A stretch of 64,000 nt of DNA from Artocarpus heterophyllus (taxonomy: Eukaryota; Streptophyta; Magnoliopsida; Rosales; Moraceae). The DNA is taken from assembly GCA_025403435.1 (NCBI GenBank), contig CM046348.1:34344052-34408051 (forward strand). Reading direction: 5' to 3'. The position numbers were made by a program, and so were the translations under genes. The notes under the pieces were generated by a model, which was not told the DNA's origin, did no database searches, and saw only the letters and a list, made by a program, of their open reading frames with translations. Of this stretch, positions 22,806 through 34,687 are shown in pieces; position 1 is the stretch's first letter; each line of letters starts with the position of its first letter.

Positions 22806-23798
22806 CCTCCCACTACGTCGAAGCCCCTGAGGTTGTTGTTTAGGTTTGTTTGGTTTTTCTACACCGATCGGAATGGTTTCATTTGGAACCTCTGGAGTGA
22901 ACTGATCACCCCTTAACTCCTCAAGCACCACTTTGCTTCGAGGTTTAAAGTCGTCCATGTAACTTTCCTCAAGGAAAGTTGCATTAGTTGAAACCACAAC
23001 TTTATTTTCCTTAGGGTTATAAAAATAACCCCCTTTAGTCCCTTTTGGATATCCTATAAACACGCAAACTTCCGAACGTGCTTCCAACTTATTCGGATCC
23101 TTAAACAGGACATGAGCTGGACATCCCCATATGCGAATATGGTTTAAGGATGTCTTCCGTCTTGTCCACAACTCGTGAGGAGTTTTAGGGACCGATTTTG
23201 AAGGCACATTGTTCAAAAGATAACATGCGGTTTGTAGTGCATATCCCCAAAAAGATAAAGGCAATGATGAATAACTCATCATGGACCAAATCATGTCCAA
23301 CAAAGTCCTATTCCTTCTCTCCACTACGCCATTCTACTGCGGAGTGCCCGGCGCAGTCAAATGGGATAAAATCTCATTCTCTAACAAGTGTCCCAAGAAC
23401 TCATCAGAAAGGTATTCCCCACCTCGATCAGATCGAAGTTCCTTTATGGGTCTACCCAATTGCTTTTCCACTTCAGCCCGAAACTCCCTAAACTTATCAT
23501 AAGTTTCGCTTTTGTGGTGCATTAGGTACACATACCCATATCTTGAGTAATCGTCAATAAAAGTGACAAAGTACTCATACCCTCCTCGTGTCCGGATGTT
23601 CATTAGTCCGCAAACATCACTATACACAAGTTCTAGAACCCCTTCGGCCCTATTGCCCTTAGACCCGTATGGTCTTTTGGTCATTTTACCCTCCAAACAA
23701 GATTCACATTGAGGTATAGATTCCACCTTTAAGTGACTTAAAGGTCCATCCCTTACCAACCTTTGAATCCTATTCAGGTTAATATGACCAAGGCGCAA
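22806..23798 (-). pseudogene. copia-1B integrase and start of RT linker
   Basis: Read from 23798 downwards it has MRLGHINLNRIQ with the CESCLEGK cysteines (GAG-pre-integrase zinc site), then SDVCG, SDRGGEY and NGVVERRNR, the three catalytic acidic blocks of a copia integrase. It continues to the [14 protein letters not shown] and [12 protein letters not shown] region before the RT. A TAG replaces Gln in the sequence PQQNGV (near 23335), splitting the frame. It ends at the gypsy insertion site. In copia-1A the same codon is still CAG. Confidence 0.88.
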
Positions 23799-25104
23799 AT
23801 GCCAAAGATAAGTCTTATTAGAGTAAGAGTTTTAAGTCTTTTTGAGTTATTATCATTTATCTCAGCATTAAGCAATACGTCCATCTTAGGTTTGATAAAA
23901 TATAGATTATTTTGCATCCATCTAAAACAGATAAAAGATTTATTTTTACGAATCACCACTTTTTCATTAAAAGATACCACGTAGGAGTCTTTAAATAAAG
24001 AAGATACAAAAATTAAATTCCTTTTAAATTTAGGAACATAAAAACAATCTCGCAAAATTAAATTCCTATAATTATCAAAATAAAGATGGACATCTCCCAC
24101 TGCTTCCGCTAAGACCAAGGATCCATCGCCCATCCGAAGCGTTAAGTCTTCACGAAGTAGACTTCTCGTTTCTTTGAATCCCTGTAGAGAAACACAAACA
24201 TGATTAGTTGCACCGGAATCTATGACCCAGATGTCACTGGATTCCTCAACCAAACAAGTTTCTAAATATAGAAGATCACACCTACCTCCCTTGGAAAGGA
24301 AGTCTTTGCAATGCTTCTTTATATGCCCGACCTTACCACAAAAGAAGCACTTAAGCTTCTTTGGGTTCTTCTTCTTCTTCTTCTTGCTCTTGGTTGCAGG
24401 AGGAATAGAAGACTTCCCTCTCTTGGCCCGTTGCTTCTTTCCATTCCTAGAGTTAGGATTGGAACCAGAAGCAGCTACCATATTGGCCTCACCACCAGCA
24501 GGAGACTCCCTGATCAGCAGTTCAAACTCCTGTAACTGTTTCATCAGTTCTGTCAAGGTCATATCCCGTCTATTGCTTAAATTAAAAGTAGCTCTAAATG
24601 GAATAAATTCTTTAGACAGAGTCTCAAAAACCATAGTCATCTGAGTTTCAGCATCGATGTCGGCTCCATTGGTTTGAGCCTCAGCGAGGTAACCCATGAC
24701 CAACATCATGCGCTCCTTTATAGATGTCCCCGGTCTCTGTCTACAGTTTAGGAGTTTCTGAAGCCCCCCTTGCCGCTTCGTTATGGCCTGGCCTCCAAAC
24801 ATATCCTCAAGATTATCCAAGATCTACTTCGCAGTCTCATAATCCTAATGTTGAGCCTGCAACACGTTGTTCATGCTGGCCATAACATAGCAGCGGGCCT
24901 GATCATTAGCATCTTTCCAGTGGTCGTACGCTTGGAATTGCTTATTACTTGAGTCTCCCGTAGGCTCGAGAGGACAAGGAGTTGTCAGAATATATTTTAG
25001 TTCTCAAAGGAAAGGACAATGTCCAGGTTCCGTTTCCAATCGTTATAGTTCTCACCGGTTAATTGGTTTTTGTCAAGTATCGAAGATAAAGCGTTTTTAG
25101 ACAT
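23774..25104 (-). pseudogene. copia-1B gag and protease (broken)
   Basis: The ATG at 25104 opens the same frame as copia-1A (MSKNALSSILDKN, TGENYNDWKRNLD). Stops near 24830-24845 and upstream, several of them Gln or Trp codons turned to TAG, split it. The rest is open from about 24820: LEDMFGGQA, gag core, zinc knuckle CFFCGKVGHIKKHC and protease DSGATNH. The copy encodes capsid-like gag and an aspartic protease but is not intact. Confidence 0.85.
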
Positions 25105-26750
25105 TTTTAATCTACAATAAAGAATCATATACCAAACATAAGCAAACATATATAATAATTTAGTAAGATAACACAATCATGTAAAATAATACAAATGTGT
25201 TTATGTGTCAAAACCTTGAAAATATCACAACCTTACAACGATAATTCCCAACTTAGAATTCAACAAGCTCCTAGGGGAGTCATGCCAAATTCAATTAGGA
25301 ACACGGATCCCCTCCTGATTAATATATGCCATCCAGGACCCGTATGATCCAGCATATACTAATAATTGTTTCTTTGGCCATTAATTTTATTAACAGAGCT
25401 CCTAGGGGAGGTTAATAATAAAATTAACGTGAGTGTATAACCACCGTTTCAATATTTTATCCATGATTTATAATCACCACCTAAGGGTGTGCAACCATAA
25501 ATCATACTAAAATACCTTATCCTTTCAGAGATCCAATCTGGTACATGATAGAAATCCCTTCCTAGGGGTCGGGACCACCATGTTCTTCCTATGGACCAAC
25601 GATGGAGGCCTTAGGTCCTCTCTTCGAAAACCTTCTCCCACTCAATCTTTTGAAGTCAAGGTTTTATTTTAAAATTATGCATGAACAATTTTAATATGAG
25701 CGGCACTCCCTATTCTATATGACATGTTATCAATATACATGGTAAATCATATTATAATGCAGACAAGCAAAGCAATCAAGCAAAGCTACAAGCAAAATAA
25801 TAACAACCATAATATTATGGTTCCACCCTAGAGAATAGAAAAATAAGATTACAAGAGAATAATCGAGACATTATTCGATTCTTCATCCTTGAATCCTCAA
25901 GCTGTATCCTTCTTCATGTAATATCCATCTTCAAGTCTTCAATCCCGTATGAATCAAATACTTCATATTTCCGGTCATATCCAAATTTAATGTTTCTTAG
26001 AATCGTCCCAAAAATAAAATTAAAATTACTCCGGAAAAATTACACCTTTTATGGACACCTGGCAGCTCTCGGTCGGCAGGCCGATCTGATACATCGGCCT
26101 GCCGATCTGATACATCGGCCTATCGATCTATGCAAATTCGGCCTGCCGAACTGAAACTTTGGCCTGCCGGCAGAGCACCAAATTTTCTGCCCCACTATCG
26201 GCCTGCCGGACCACACGTTCGGCCTGCCGAACAGTGAGGTCCGGCATGCCGACCGAGCAGAAAACCCTCAATCCAAAAAATTCAATTTTAATGCAATTCA
26301 TCAATTTTATTTTTAACAATTCAAAAACATAAAATTAGAGACTCAGAAAATACATGGAGGCGCCATCATCAATCTTCTAGATCCGACTTCTAGATCCGTC
26401 TTCTCCGGATAATTATTTAATTACAAATTCTTATAAATTAAAGTTAAATAACAATTCTTAGACGGAGATGATAGTCCGTCAACTAATTACATGAAAAACC
26501 TAGATACACATTCTAACCTCTAAGGAACCATAACCGGTATTAATTAATTAATAAATAATTAAACAATGATTTAATCAACCATAATTAATTAATAAACATT
26601 CACCACATAATCCATGATAACATATATATTATATAGAAACCTAGAGTGCCATCTCTCTATAAAATTCAATTCAAGCATAGGAGAGATTAAGATCACAAAA
26701 TTTATGCATATAACATGATCACAAACTTGCAAATTTATGTAAAAACCTCG
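25105..26750 (-). other. Untranslated leader of copia-1B
   Basis: About 1.65 kb between the primer site and gag. No convincing reading frame. It is colinear with the copia-1A leader at 29041-30729 and holds an array of CGGCCTGCCG palindromes at 26074-26251. Blocks such as CTCCTAGGGG recur four or more times in 25270-25570 and in the other copy. Confidence 0.75.
26074..26251 (-). repeat. Phased CGGCCTGCCG palindrome array in copia-1B leader
   Basis: Units start at 26074, 26095, 26116, 26139, 26160, 26199, 26220 and 26242, with steps of 21, 21, 23, 21, 39, 21 and 22 bp. The odd 39-bp step is conserved in copia-1A (29593 to 29632). So this family has the palindromes twice: in the LTR and in the leader RNA. 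Confidence 0.88.
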
Positions 26751-26764
26751 GCTCTGATACCAAT
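26751..26764 (-). other. Primer binding site of copia-1B
   Basis: On the minus strand ATTGGTATCAGAGC directly follows the 5' LTR, complementary to initiator tRNA-Met. Confidence 0.88.
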
Positions 26765-28776
26765 TGTTGGAAACAAAGTGCGCAGCAGAATTTTTTTTAA
26801 AATTTTTCATCAGAGTAATTTCTAAAACACAAGTTTGACATGTTATATGTATAAATTAGACAGATCTTACTAACCTTAGTGTGCCGAAGAACCTCCGCAA
26901 CCTGTGTAGAGAAGTAACGTTCCAGAAGAGCCTCAACCAACTGGTCTTCTTTGCTATTCTCTATCCACAACCGGAGTGAGTGTGGGCTCACACGTACAGC
27001 TCTTCCACCGGTGACTCTCCTTCCAACCAACAGAGAGAACCCAAAGCTAGTGCTCGTGATTTGTGAACAAAAGCTCTCAGGGAGTTTTCAGATGCTCACT
27101 AGAAGAGTATCACTCTTAATCTCTCAAATTGATCTGAGTAAATCATGAGACTCACTCCCTTTTTATACCTATTGGTCCTGGGGTCAGTCCATATCAGATT
27201 AGGTCTCAAAAACTTGAAACAGAATCAAATTCGGATCAGTATCTGATAAGATCCACGTGAAAACGCGTAATCTTATCTCCCGCTGATCGGCAGGCCGAAC
27301 ATTCTGATCGGCAGGCCGATCAGGCCAGTTCGGCAGGCCGAACACGTCATCCGGTAGGCCGAACTCCCGAGAAAAAATCTCCACGAATCTTTTATTTTCC
27401 ATCCGAGATTCTAAAGGATAAAGTCTCAGTTTTGATTCAAATAACCCAATAGAGAAGTTATCTGATCAAAACAAACTTTATCAAGATAATCTCTAAGAAA
27501 ATAAATCAATTCACAATAATTCTACAAGTTTATCTTGTTCTAATTTGTCCAAAATTAAAACAACCGATAAACAGACAAGAATTATCTGATCGCAATAATT
27601 CAACAAGTTTATCTTGAACTAATTTCTTACAAAATTAATTCAATCGATAAACAGACATAAATTATTTGATTCTTACAACTTTTAAACCAATATGATAAAT
27701 CCGACATAAGTCACCAATTATTGGAAAAGCACGCTGTGTCGTTACAGGATTTTGTGAGCTAGCAAAGGGGACCAAAATGGACCTATAAAGTTCAAGCTCA
27801 TGATAATTATGAAACCCAATATCCCAGATATACATTTCACAATTATCAACTCCAACGCTACTCCACTAAAAGCTTGGAGCTGCACTCTCAAACTTTATAG
27901 AATTACGAAGCTCGTGTAGCTAAGTCTCCATGACATATCAAAGTGTATCGTATCCCCATATGATAATCCATAATCGGCTTAAGGACAAGTTCTGTCTTAC
28001 CTTCCCAATTATTTTTATCTTACGTTCCATTGTCTCACCATTAGAAAACTTACCATCCAAAGATAGTATACCATTTGGTTACACCTATGTATCCAAATGG
28101 TTGAGCGCTCAAGTTTTTCAATTACAGGACAACGCATATAAGAGGATATCATTACATCTATGAATAACAAGTCTACGCTATCAAGAGTCATGCCTCCAAC
28201 GTACCAGCATGCATACCACTATAGAGATGTGGGAGTCACCCATTGGTACATCAAAAGATACAAGTCGAGACAACGTGCCCACTATTCATCTCAGGATTAA
28301 GATACAATACAAATGACTGTCTAAAGTGAATCAATTTGCCAAGAAAGAATTATTAATCCAAATCAATTCACTTTATGTCCCGATCCAATACATCGTCACC
28401 TATGACAACGTGCCAATGTTTCTATTCACGGAGTCCAACTCCGATGGTCAAGACAAACCATCTCCTAGTATGGATATAGACAACATAACAATCTTTACAT
28501 GAATAAAACACCCAACTTTATTCCCTCCATTGTGGATCATATGTTTTAGACCATCACCTTAAGAATCGTGTCTTCCGCATAATTAGTCCATCATATGCCC
28601 AACTCTTAAGGTTTAGACTGACAGTCTCAGACTACTGTTTGCTTATCATACATTCAACAAATATGAATGTAAAGAGGACAAAATTTAGTATATATAAATG
28701 AATAAATTCTTTATTGATAAAAATGTCTCCAAAAAACGTATTACATTTTTACTCCTTAGGGCATACATGTCTAACA
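26765..28776 (-). repeat. 5' LTR of copia-1B
   Basis: A complete LTR matching 5106-7142, with palindromes at 27288, 27309, 27331 and 27352. A CCAAT/TATA-type pair lies near 27165-27175 on the minus strand. The target duplication AGTCA follows at 28777-28781. Confidence 0.92.
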
Positions 28777-28781
28777 AGTCA

Positions 28782-29026
28782 CATAGTGGAAGAGCTGTAC
28801 GTGTGAGACCACACTCACTCTGGTCGTCGAAAGAGAATAGCAAAGAAGACCGGTTAGTTGAGACTCTTCTGGAACGTTACTTCTCTTCACGTTTTGCGAG
28901 GGTTCTTCGGCACACAAAGGTTAGTAAGATATGGTTAATTTATGCATATAGCATGTTAAACTTGTGTTTTGAAAAATACTCTAATGTAAAATTTTTTAAA
29001 ATTCTACTGCACACTTTTTTTCAACA
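28782..29026 (+). repeat. 5' LTR of copia-1A, remaining 3' part
   Basis: It continues exactly where 5105 stopped (CATAGTGGAAGAGCT) and ends TCAACA, matching the end of the 3' LTR at 36430-36678. Together with 3339-5105 it makes a full LTR of about 2.0 kb. Confidence 0.92.
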
Positions 29027-29040
29027 ATTGGTATCAGAGC
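29027..29040 (+). other. Primer binding site of copia-1A
   Basis: ATTGGTATCAGAGC directly after the 5' LTR, complementary to initiator tRNA-Met. Confidence 0.9.
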
Positions 29041-30729
29041 TATGATTTTTACATAAATTTACGAGTTTGTGATCATGTTATATGCATAAATTTTGTGATC
29101 TTAATCTCTACCATGCTTGAATTTAATTTTATAGAGAGTTGACACTCTAGGTTTCTATCTAATTTTATGTTGTCATGGATTATGTGGCGAATGTTTATTA
29201 ATTAATTATGGTTGATTAAATTTTTATTTAATTATTTATTAATTAATTAATACCGGTTATGGTTCCTTAGATATTAAAATATGTATCTAGATTTTTCATG
29301 TAATTAGATGGTGGTTTGTCATCTCCGTCTAGGAATTATTATTTATTTTTAAATTTGTAAGAATTTTGTAATTAAATAATTATTCGGAGAAGACAGATCT
29401 AGAAGAATGGTGATGGCGCACAAAGGTATTTCCTGAGTCTGTAATTTTATGCTTTTGAATTGTTGAAAATAAAATTGATAAATTGCTTTAAAAATTGTAT
29501 TTTCTGGAATAGAGATTTCTGCTCGGTCGGCATGCTGAACCTCATAGTTCGACAGGCCGATGGTCACAGATCGGCAAGCCAGACTTATGGTTCGACAGGC
29601 CGTCAGTGGGGCAGAAATCTGGTGGCTCTGGCGGCAGGTCGAACGTTCCTGAGTCGGCAGACCGATCTTCCTGATCGGCATCGACCTACCGGTCATGCTC
29701 CATTAGCAGGTCGATGGAGCATGACCGGCAGGCCAATCATCCAGATCGGCCTACCGACTGAGAGCCTGAAAATTTCTATAAAAGGTGTAGTTTTTTTGAT
29801 GCAGTTTTAATTTTATTTTTGGGATAATTCTGAGAAACATTAAATTTGGATATGACCAGAAATATGAAGTATTCGATTCATACGAGATTGAAGACTTGAA
29901 GATGGTAATTACATGAAGAAGGATACAACTTCAGGATTTAAGGATGAAGAATTGATAATATGTCTCAATTATTCTCTTGTAATCTTAGTTTTCTATTCTT
30001 TAGGGTGGAACCATAATATTACGGTTATTTATTATTTTGCTTGTAGCTTTGCTTAATTGTTTTGCTTGTCTGCATTATAATATGATTTGCTATGTGTATT
30101 GATAACATGACATGTAGAATAGGGAATGCCACTCATATTAAAATTGTTCATGCATATCCTTAAAATAAAACCTTGATTTCAAAAGATTGAGTAGGAGAAG
30201 GTTTTCAAAGAGAGAACCTTAGGCCTCTATCGTTGGTCCATAGGCAGAATATGGTGGTCCCAACCCCTAGGAAGGGATTTCTATTATGTACCAGATTAGA
30301 TCTCTGAGAGGATAAGATATTTTAGCATGATTTATGGTTGCACACCACTAGGTGGTGATTATAAATCATGGATAAAATTTTAAAACGATAGTTATACACT
30401 CACGTTAATTTTATTATTAACCTCCCCTAGGAGCGCTGTTAATAAAATTAATAGCCAAAGAAACGATTATTAATATATGCTGGATCATACGGGTCCTAGA
30501 TGGCATATATTAATCAGGAGGGGATCCGTGTTCCTGATTGAATTTGACATGACTCCCCTAGGAGCTTGTTGAATTTTGAGTTGGGAATTATCGTTGTAAG
30601 GTTGTGATATTTTCAAGGTTTTGACACATAAACATATTTGTATGATTTTTACATGATTGTCTTATCTTACTAAATTATTATTATATGTTTGCTTATGTTT
30701 GTTATATGATTCTTTATTGTAGATTAAAA
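29041..30729 (+). other. Untranslated leader of copia-1A with palindrome array
   Basis: No real gene. It holds palindromes of the CGGCAGGCCG type starting at 29528, 29550, 29572, 29593, 29632, 29655 and 29676 (steps 22, 22, 21, 39, 23, 21). Next to them is a perfect 15-bp inverted repeat (29689-29703 with 29714-29728). Several units show C-to-T or G-to-A decay (CGACAGGCCG). Confidence 0.8.
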
Positions 30730-31870
30730 ATGTCTAAAAACGCTTTATCATCGATACTTGACAAAAACCTATTAACCGGTGAGAACTATAATGATTGGAA
30801 ACGGAACCTGGATATCGTCCTGTCCTTTGAGAAACTGAAATATGTACTGACAACCCCTTGTCCTCCCGAGCCTACGGGAGACTCAAGTAATGAGCAATTC
30901 CAAGCGTATGATCACTGGAAAGATGCTAATGATCAGGCCCGCTGCTATGTTATGGCTAGCATGAACAACATGCTGTAGGCTCAACATCAAGATTATGAGA
31001 CTGCAAAGCAGATCTTGGATAATCTTGAAGATATGTTTGGAGGCCAAGCCATAACAAAGTGGCAAGGGGTGCTTCAAAAACTTCTAAACTGTAGACAGAG
31101 GCCAGGGACATCTGTAAAGGAGCATATGATGTTGGTCATGGGTTACCTCGCTGAGGCTCAAACCAATAGAGTTGACATCGCTGCTGAAGCTTAGATGACT
31201 ATGGTCTTTGAGACTATGTCTAAGAAATTTATTCCATTTAGAGCTACTTTTAATTTAAGCAATAGACGGGATATGACCTTAACAAAACTGATGAAACATT
31301 ATAGGAGTTCGAACTGCTGATTAGGGAGTCTCATGCGGGTGGTGAGGCCAACATGGTAGCTGCTTCTGGTTACAATCCTAACTCTGGAAACGGAAAGAAG
31401 CAACAGGCCAAGAACGAGAAGTTTTCTATTCCTGCTACCACCAAAAGCAAGAAGAAGAAGAAGAAAAACCCAAAGAACCTTAAGTGCTTCTTTTGTGGAA
31501 AGGTCGGACATATCAAGAAGCATTGCAAGGACTTCCTTTCCAAAGGAGGTAGGTGTGATCTTCTATATTTGGAAACTTGTTTGGTTGAGGAATCCAGTGA
31601 TATTTGGGTCATAGATTCCGGTGCAACTAATCATGTTTGTGTTTCTCTGCAGGGGTTCAAAGAAACGAGAAGTCTGCTGCATGAGGACTTTACGCTTCAG
31701 ATTGGCGATGGACCCTTGGTCTTAGCGAAAGAAGTGAGAGACGTCCATCTTTATTTTGATAATTATAGGAATTTATTTTTGCAAGATTGTTTTTATGTTC
31801 TTAAATTTAAAAGGAATTTAATTTATGTAGCTTGTTTATTTAAAGACTCCTACTTGGTTTCTTTTAATTA
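30730..31870 (+). pseudogene. copia-1A gag and protease (broken)
   Basis: It starts MSKNALSSILDKN at 30730 and is open to a TAG at 30976, which replaces Gln in MNNMLQAQ. The rest carries LEDMFGG, a further TAG near 31194, a frameshift near 31300, the zinc knuckle CFFCGKVGHIKKHC and the protease motif DSGATNH. The last stretch ends at TAA 31868-31870. It is colinear with the copia-1B gag. It is non-functional. Confidence 0.88.
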
Positions 31871-31877
31871 AAAAGGG

Positions 31878-34672
31878 GTGATTCGTAAAAATAAATCTTT
31901 TATCTGTTCTGGATGGATGCAAAATAATCTATATTTTATCAAACCTAAGATGGACTTATTGCTTAATGCTGAGATGAATGATAATAACTCTAAAAGACTT
32001 AAAACTTCTCACTCTAATAAGACTTATCTTTGGCATTTGCGCCTTGGTCATATTAACCTGAATAGGATTCAAAGGTTGATAAGGGATGGACCTTTAAGTC
32101 ACTTAAAGGTAGAATCTATACCTCAATGTGAATCTTGTTTGGAGGACAAAATGATCAAAAGACCATTCGGGTCTAAGGGCAATAGGGCCGAAGGGGTTCT
32201 AGAACTTGTGCATAGTGATGTTTACGGACCAATGAACATCTAGGCACGAGGAGGGTATGAGTACTTCATCACTTTTATTGACGATTACTCAAGATATGGG
32301 CATGTATACCTGATGCACCACAAAAGTGAAACTTTTGACAAGTTCAGGGAGTTTCAGGCTGAAGTGGAAAAGCAATTGAGAAGACTCATAAAGGCACTTA
32401 GATTGGATTGAGGTAGGGAATACCTTTCCGATGAGTTCTTAGAACACTTATTAGAGAATGATATTTTATCCCATTTGACTGGGCCGGGCACTTCGCAGCA
32501 GAATGGCGTAGCAGAGAGAAGAAATAGGACTTTGTTGGACATGATTAGGTCTATGATGAGTTATTCATCATTGCCTTTATCCTTTTGGGGATATGCACTA
32601 CAAACTGCATGTTATCTTTTGAACAATGTGCCTTCAAAATCGGTCCCTAAAACTCCTCACGAGTTGTGGACGGGTAGGAAGACATCCTTAAACCATATTC
32701 GCATATAGGGATGTCCAGCTCATGTCCTGTTTAAGGATATGAATAAGTTGGAAGCACATTCAGAAGTTTGCGTGTTTATAGGATATCCAAAATGGACTAA
32801 AGGGGGTTATTTTTATAACCCGAAGGAAAATAAAGTCGTGGTTTCAACTAAAGGAACTTTCCTTGAGGAGAGTTACATGAATGACTTTAAACCTCGAAGC
32901 AAAGTGGTGCTTGAGGAGTGATCCGATCACTCTGGAGTTTCTGAATGAAACCGTTCCAATCAGTGTAGAAAAACCAAACAAACCTGAACAACAAGCTCAG
33001 GGGCTTCGACGTAGTGAGAGGATCAGGCGTCAACCTGAGAGGTATATGTTCAATGGGGAGGTCTTCTTGGCTGAACCGGATGAACATGACAGGGATCTTT
33101 ATACTTACGCAGAAGCTATGGAGGATGTTGATTCAAAACTTTGGACAGAGGCCATGAACACAGAGATGAAGTCTATGGAGACTAATTTGGTCGGGGAGCT
33201 TGTAGATCTTCCTAAAGGGATAAAACCCATAGGGTGTAAGTGGATCTACAAGAGAAAAAAAGGAGTTTATGGAAAGGTTGAAACCTTTAAGACTAGACCA
33301 ATAGCTAAGGGTTATACGCAAAAGGAAGGAATCGATTACGAGGAAACCTTTTTGCTTGTAGCCATGCTTAAGTCCATCCGGATTCTCTTGTCTATAGCTG
33401 CCATTCTTGACTACGAGATTTGGCAGATGGATGTCAAGATGGCTTTTCAGAATGGCTATCTTGATGATTCCATGTATATGGAACAGCCAGATGGGTTTAA
33501 GGTCGCGGGTCAAGAGGGTAAGATTTGTAAGCTACTGAAGTCAATTTATGGACTTAAGCAGGCTTCTCGTTCTTGGAACATAAGATTTGATCAGGTGATA
33601 AGACTTATGGGTTCTCACAAAATGTGGATGAACCATGTGTTTACAAACACATTAAGGATGAGAAGGTGGTTTTTCTACTGCTCTATGTAGATGACATTCT
33701 GCTAATTGGCAATGACGTTAGAGCATTGTCATCTGTCAAATTATGGTTGACCAAGTAGTTTGACATGAAGGACTTAGGTGAGGCTAATTTTGTTCTCGGT
33801 ATCCAGATCTTTCGGGATAGGAAGAATAAAATGATAGCTTTGTCCCAGGCCGGCTACATAAATAAAATTCTCAAGAGGTTTGCAATGTAGGATTCCAAGA
33901 AAGGTGGGCAACCATCTAGGTCTGGAATTACTCTTTCTAAGAAAGACTCTCCAAAGTCTTATGAAGAAAGAGAATACATGAAGAAGGTGCCTTATGCTTC
34001 GGCAGTGGGTAGTCTCATGTATGCCATGCTTTGCATACGACCGGATATTAGTTATGCGGTCAGGATTGTAAGTCGATTTCAGGCGGATCTAGGATCGAAC
34101 CATTAGGTTGTGGTAAAGCATATTTTCAAGTACCAGAGAAGGACTCGAGGGTATATGCTTGTATATTCGGGTAGGGACTTGACTCCTCTAGGATATATTG
34201 ACTTGAATTTTCAATCATGTTTAGATTCTAGGAAATCGACTTCAGGTTTTGTGTTTACTCTAGGAGGTGGTGCCATCAGTTGGAGAAGTGCTAAGCAAGA
34301 TTGCACTTCGGATTCAACGATGGAGGCCCAGTATATGGCAGCTAGTGATGCTTCGAAAGAAGCAGTGTGGCTTCGCAAGTTCCTTGGGGATCTTGAGGTA
34401 GTTCCTGGTATGGATAAAGCGGTATCACTGTACTGTGATAACAGTACAGCGGTAGCTAATGCTAAGGGACCAAGATTTAACAAGAAGAGTAAGCATATTG
34501 ATTGAAAGTATCATGTGATAAAGGACTTCGTTGAGGGCGGGCATATCACAGGGTGCAAGATCACGTCAGAGGACAATTTAGCTGATCTATTTATGAAGAC
34601 ACATACTGAGAGAGTCTTCGAGAGGTATGTGGAAGCTATGGGGATACGAGATTTGTCATATTTACTCACTTA
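31878..34672 (+). pseudogene. copia-1A pol: integrase, RT, RNase H (broken)
   Basis: Integrase zinc site (LRLGHINLNRIQ, CESCLEDK) at 32035-32150; catalytic blocks HSDVYG, a damaged LRSDRGGEY (TGA at 32409) and [11 protein letters not shown] from about 33040 (WTEAMNTEMKS, CKWIYKRKKG, QMDVKMAFQNG, SIYGLKQASRSW), YVDDILLIGND near 33688-33720; RNase H with STMEAQYMAA and YCDNSTA near 34315-34450. At least six stops and two frameshifts are visible, mostly TAG or TGA at former CAG, CGA or TGG codons. Confidence 0.88.
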
Positions 34673-34687
34673 GTGCAAGTGGGAGAT
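34673..34687 (+). other. Polypurine tract of copia-1A
   Basis: GTGCAAGTGGGAGATT directly before the 3' LTR, matching the tract in copia-1B. Confidence 0.75.

Larger units (their letters stand above)
5106..28776 (-). mobile_element. Copia-1B: second copy of the copia-1 family, inserted inverted in the 5' LTR of copia-1A
   Basis: Both ends are complete LTRs (5106-7142 and 26765-28776), flanked by the exact target duplication AGTCA (5101-5105 and 28777-28781). Read on the minus strand its parts match copia-1A throughout: gag start at 25104, zinc knuckle, protease, integrase, RT, RNase H. So it is the same family, inserted later and in the opposite direction. Its two LTRs are closer to each other than those of copia-1A. 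A young gypsy element (8809-22800) splits its pol region just before RT. Confidence 0.93.

Noticed and set aside
26751..26764. tRNA-Met gene
   Set aside because: Only 12-14 bases match the tRNA 3' end, and they sit next to an LTR: a primer site, not a gene. The same holds at 2700, 20627 and 29027.
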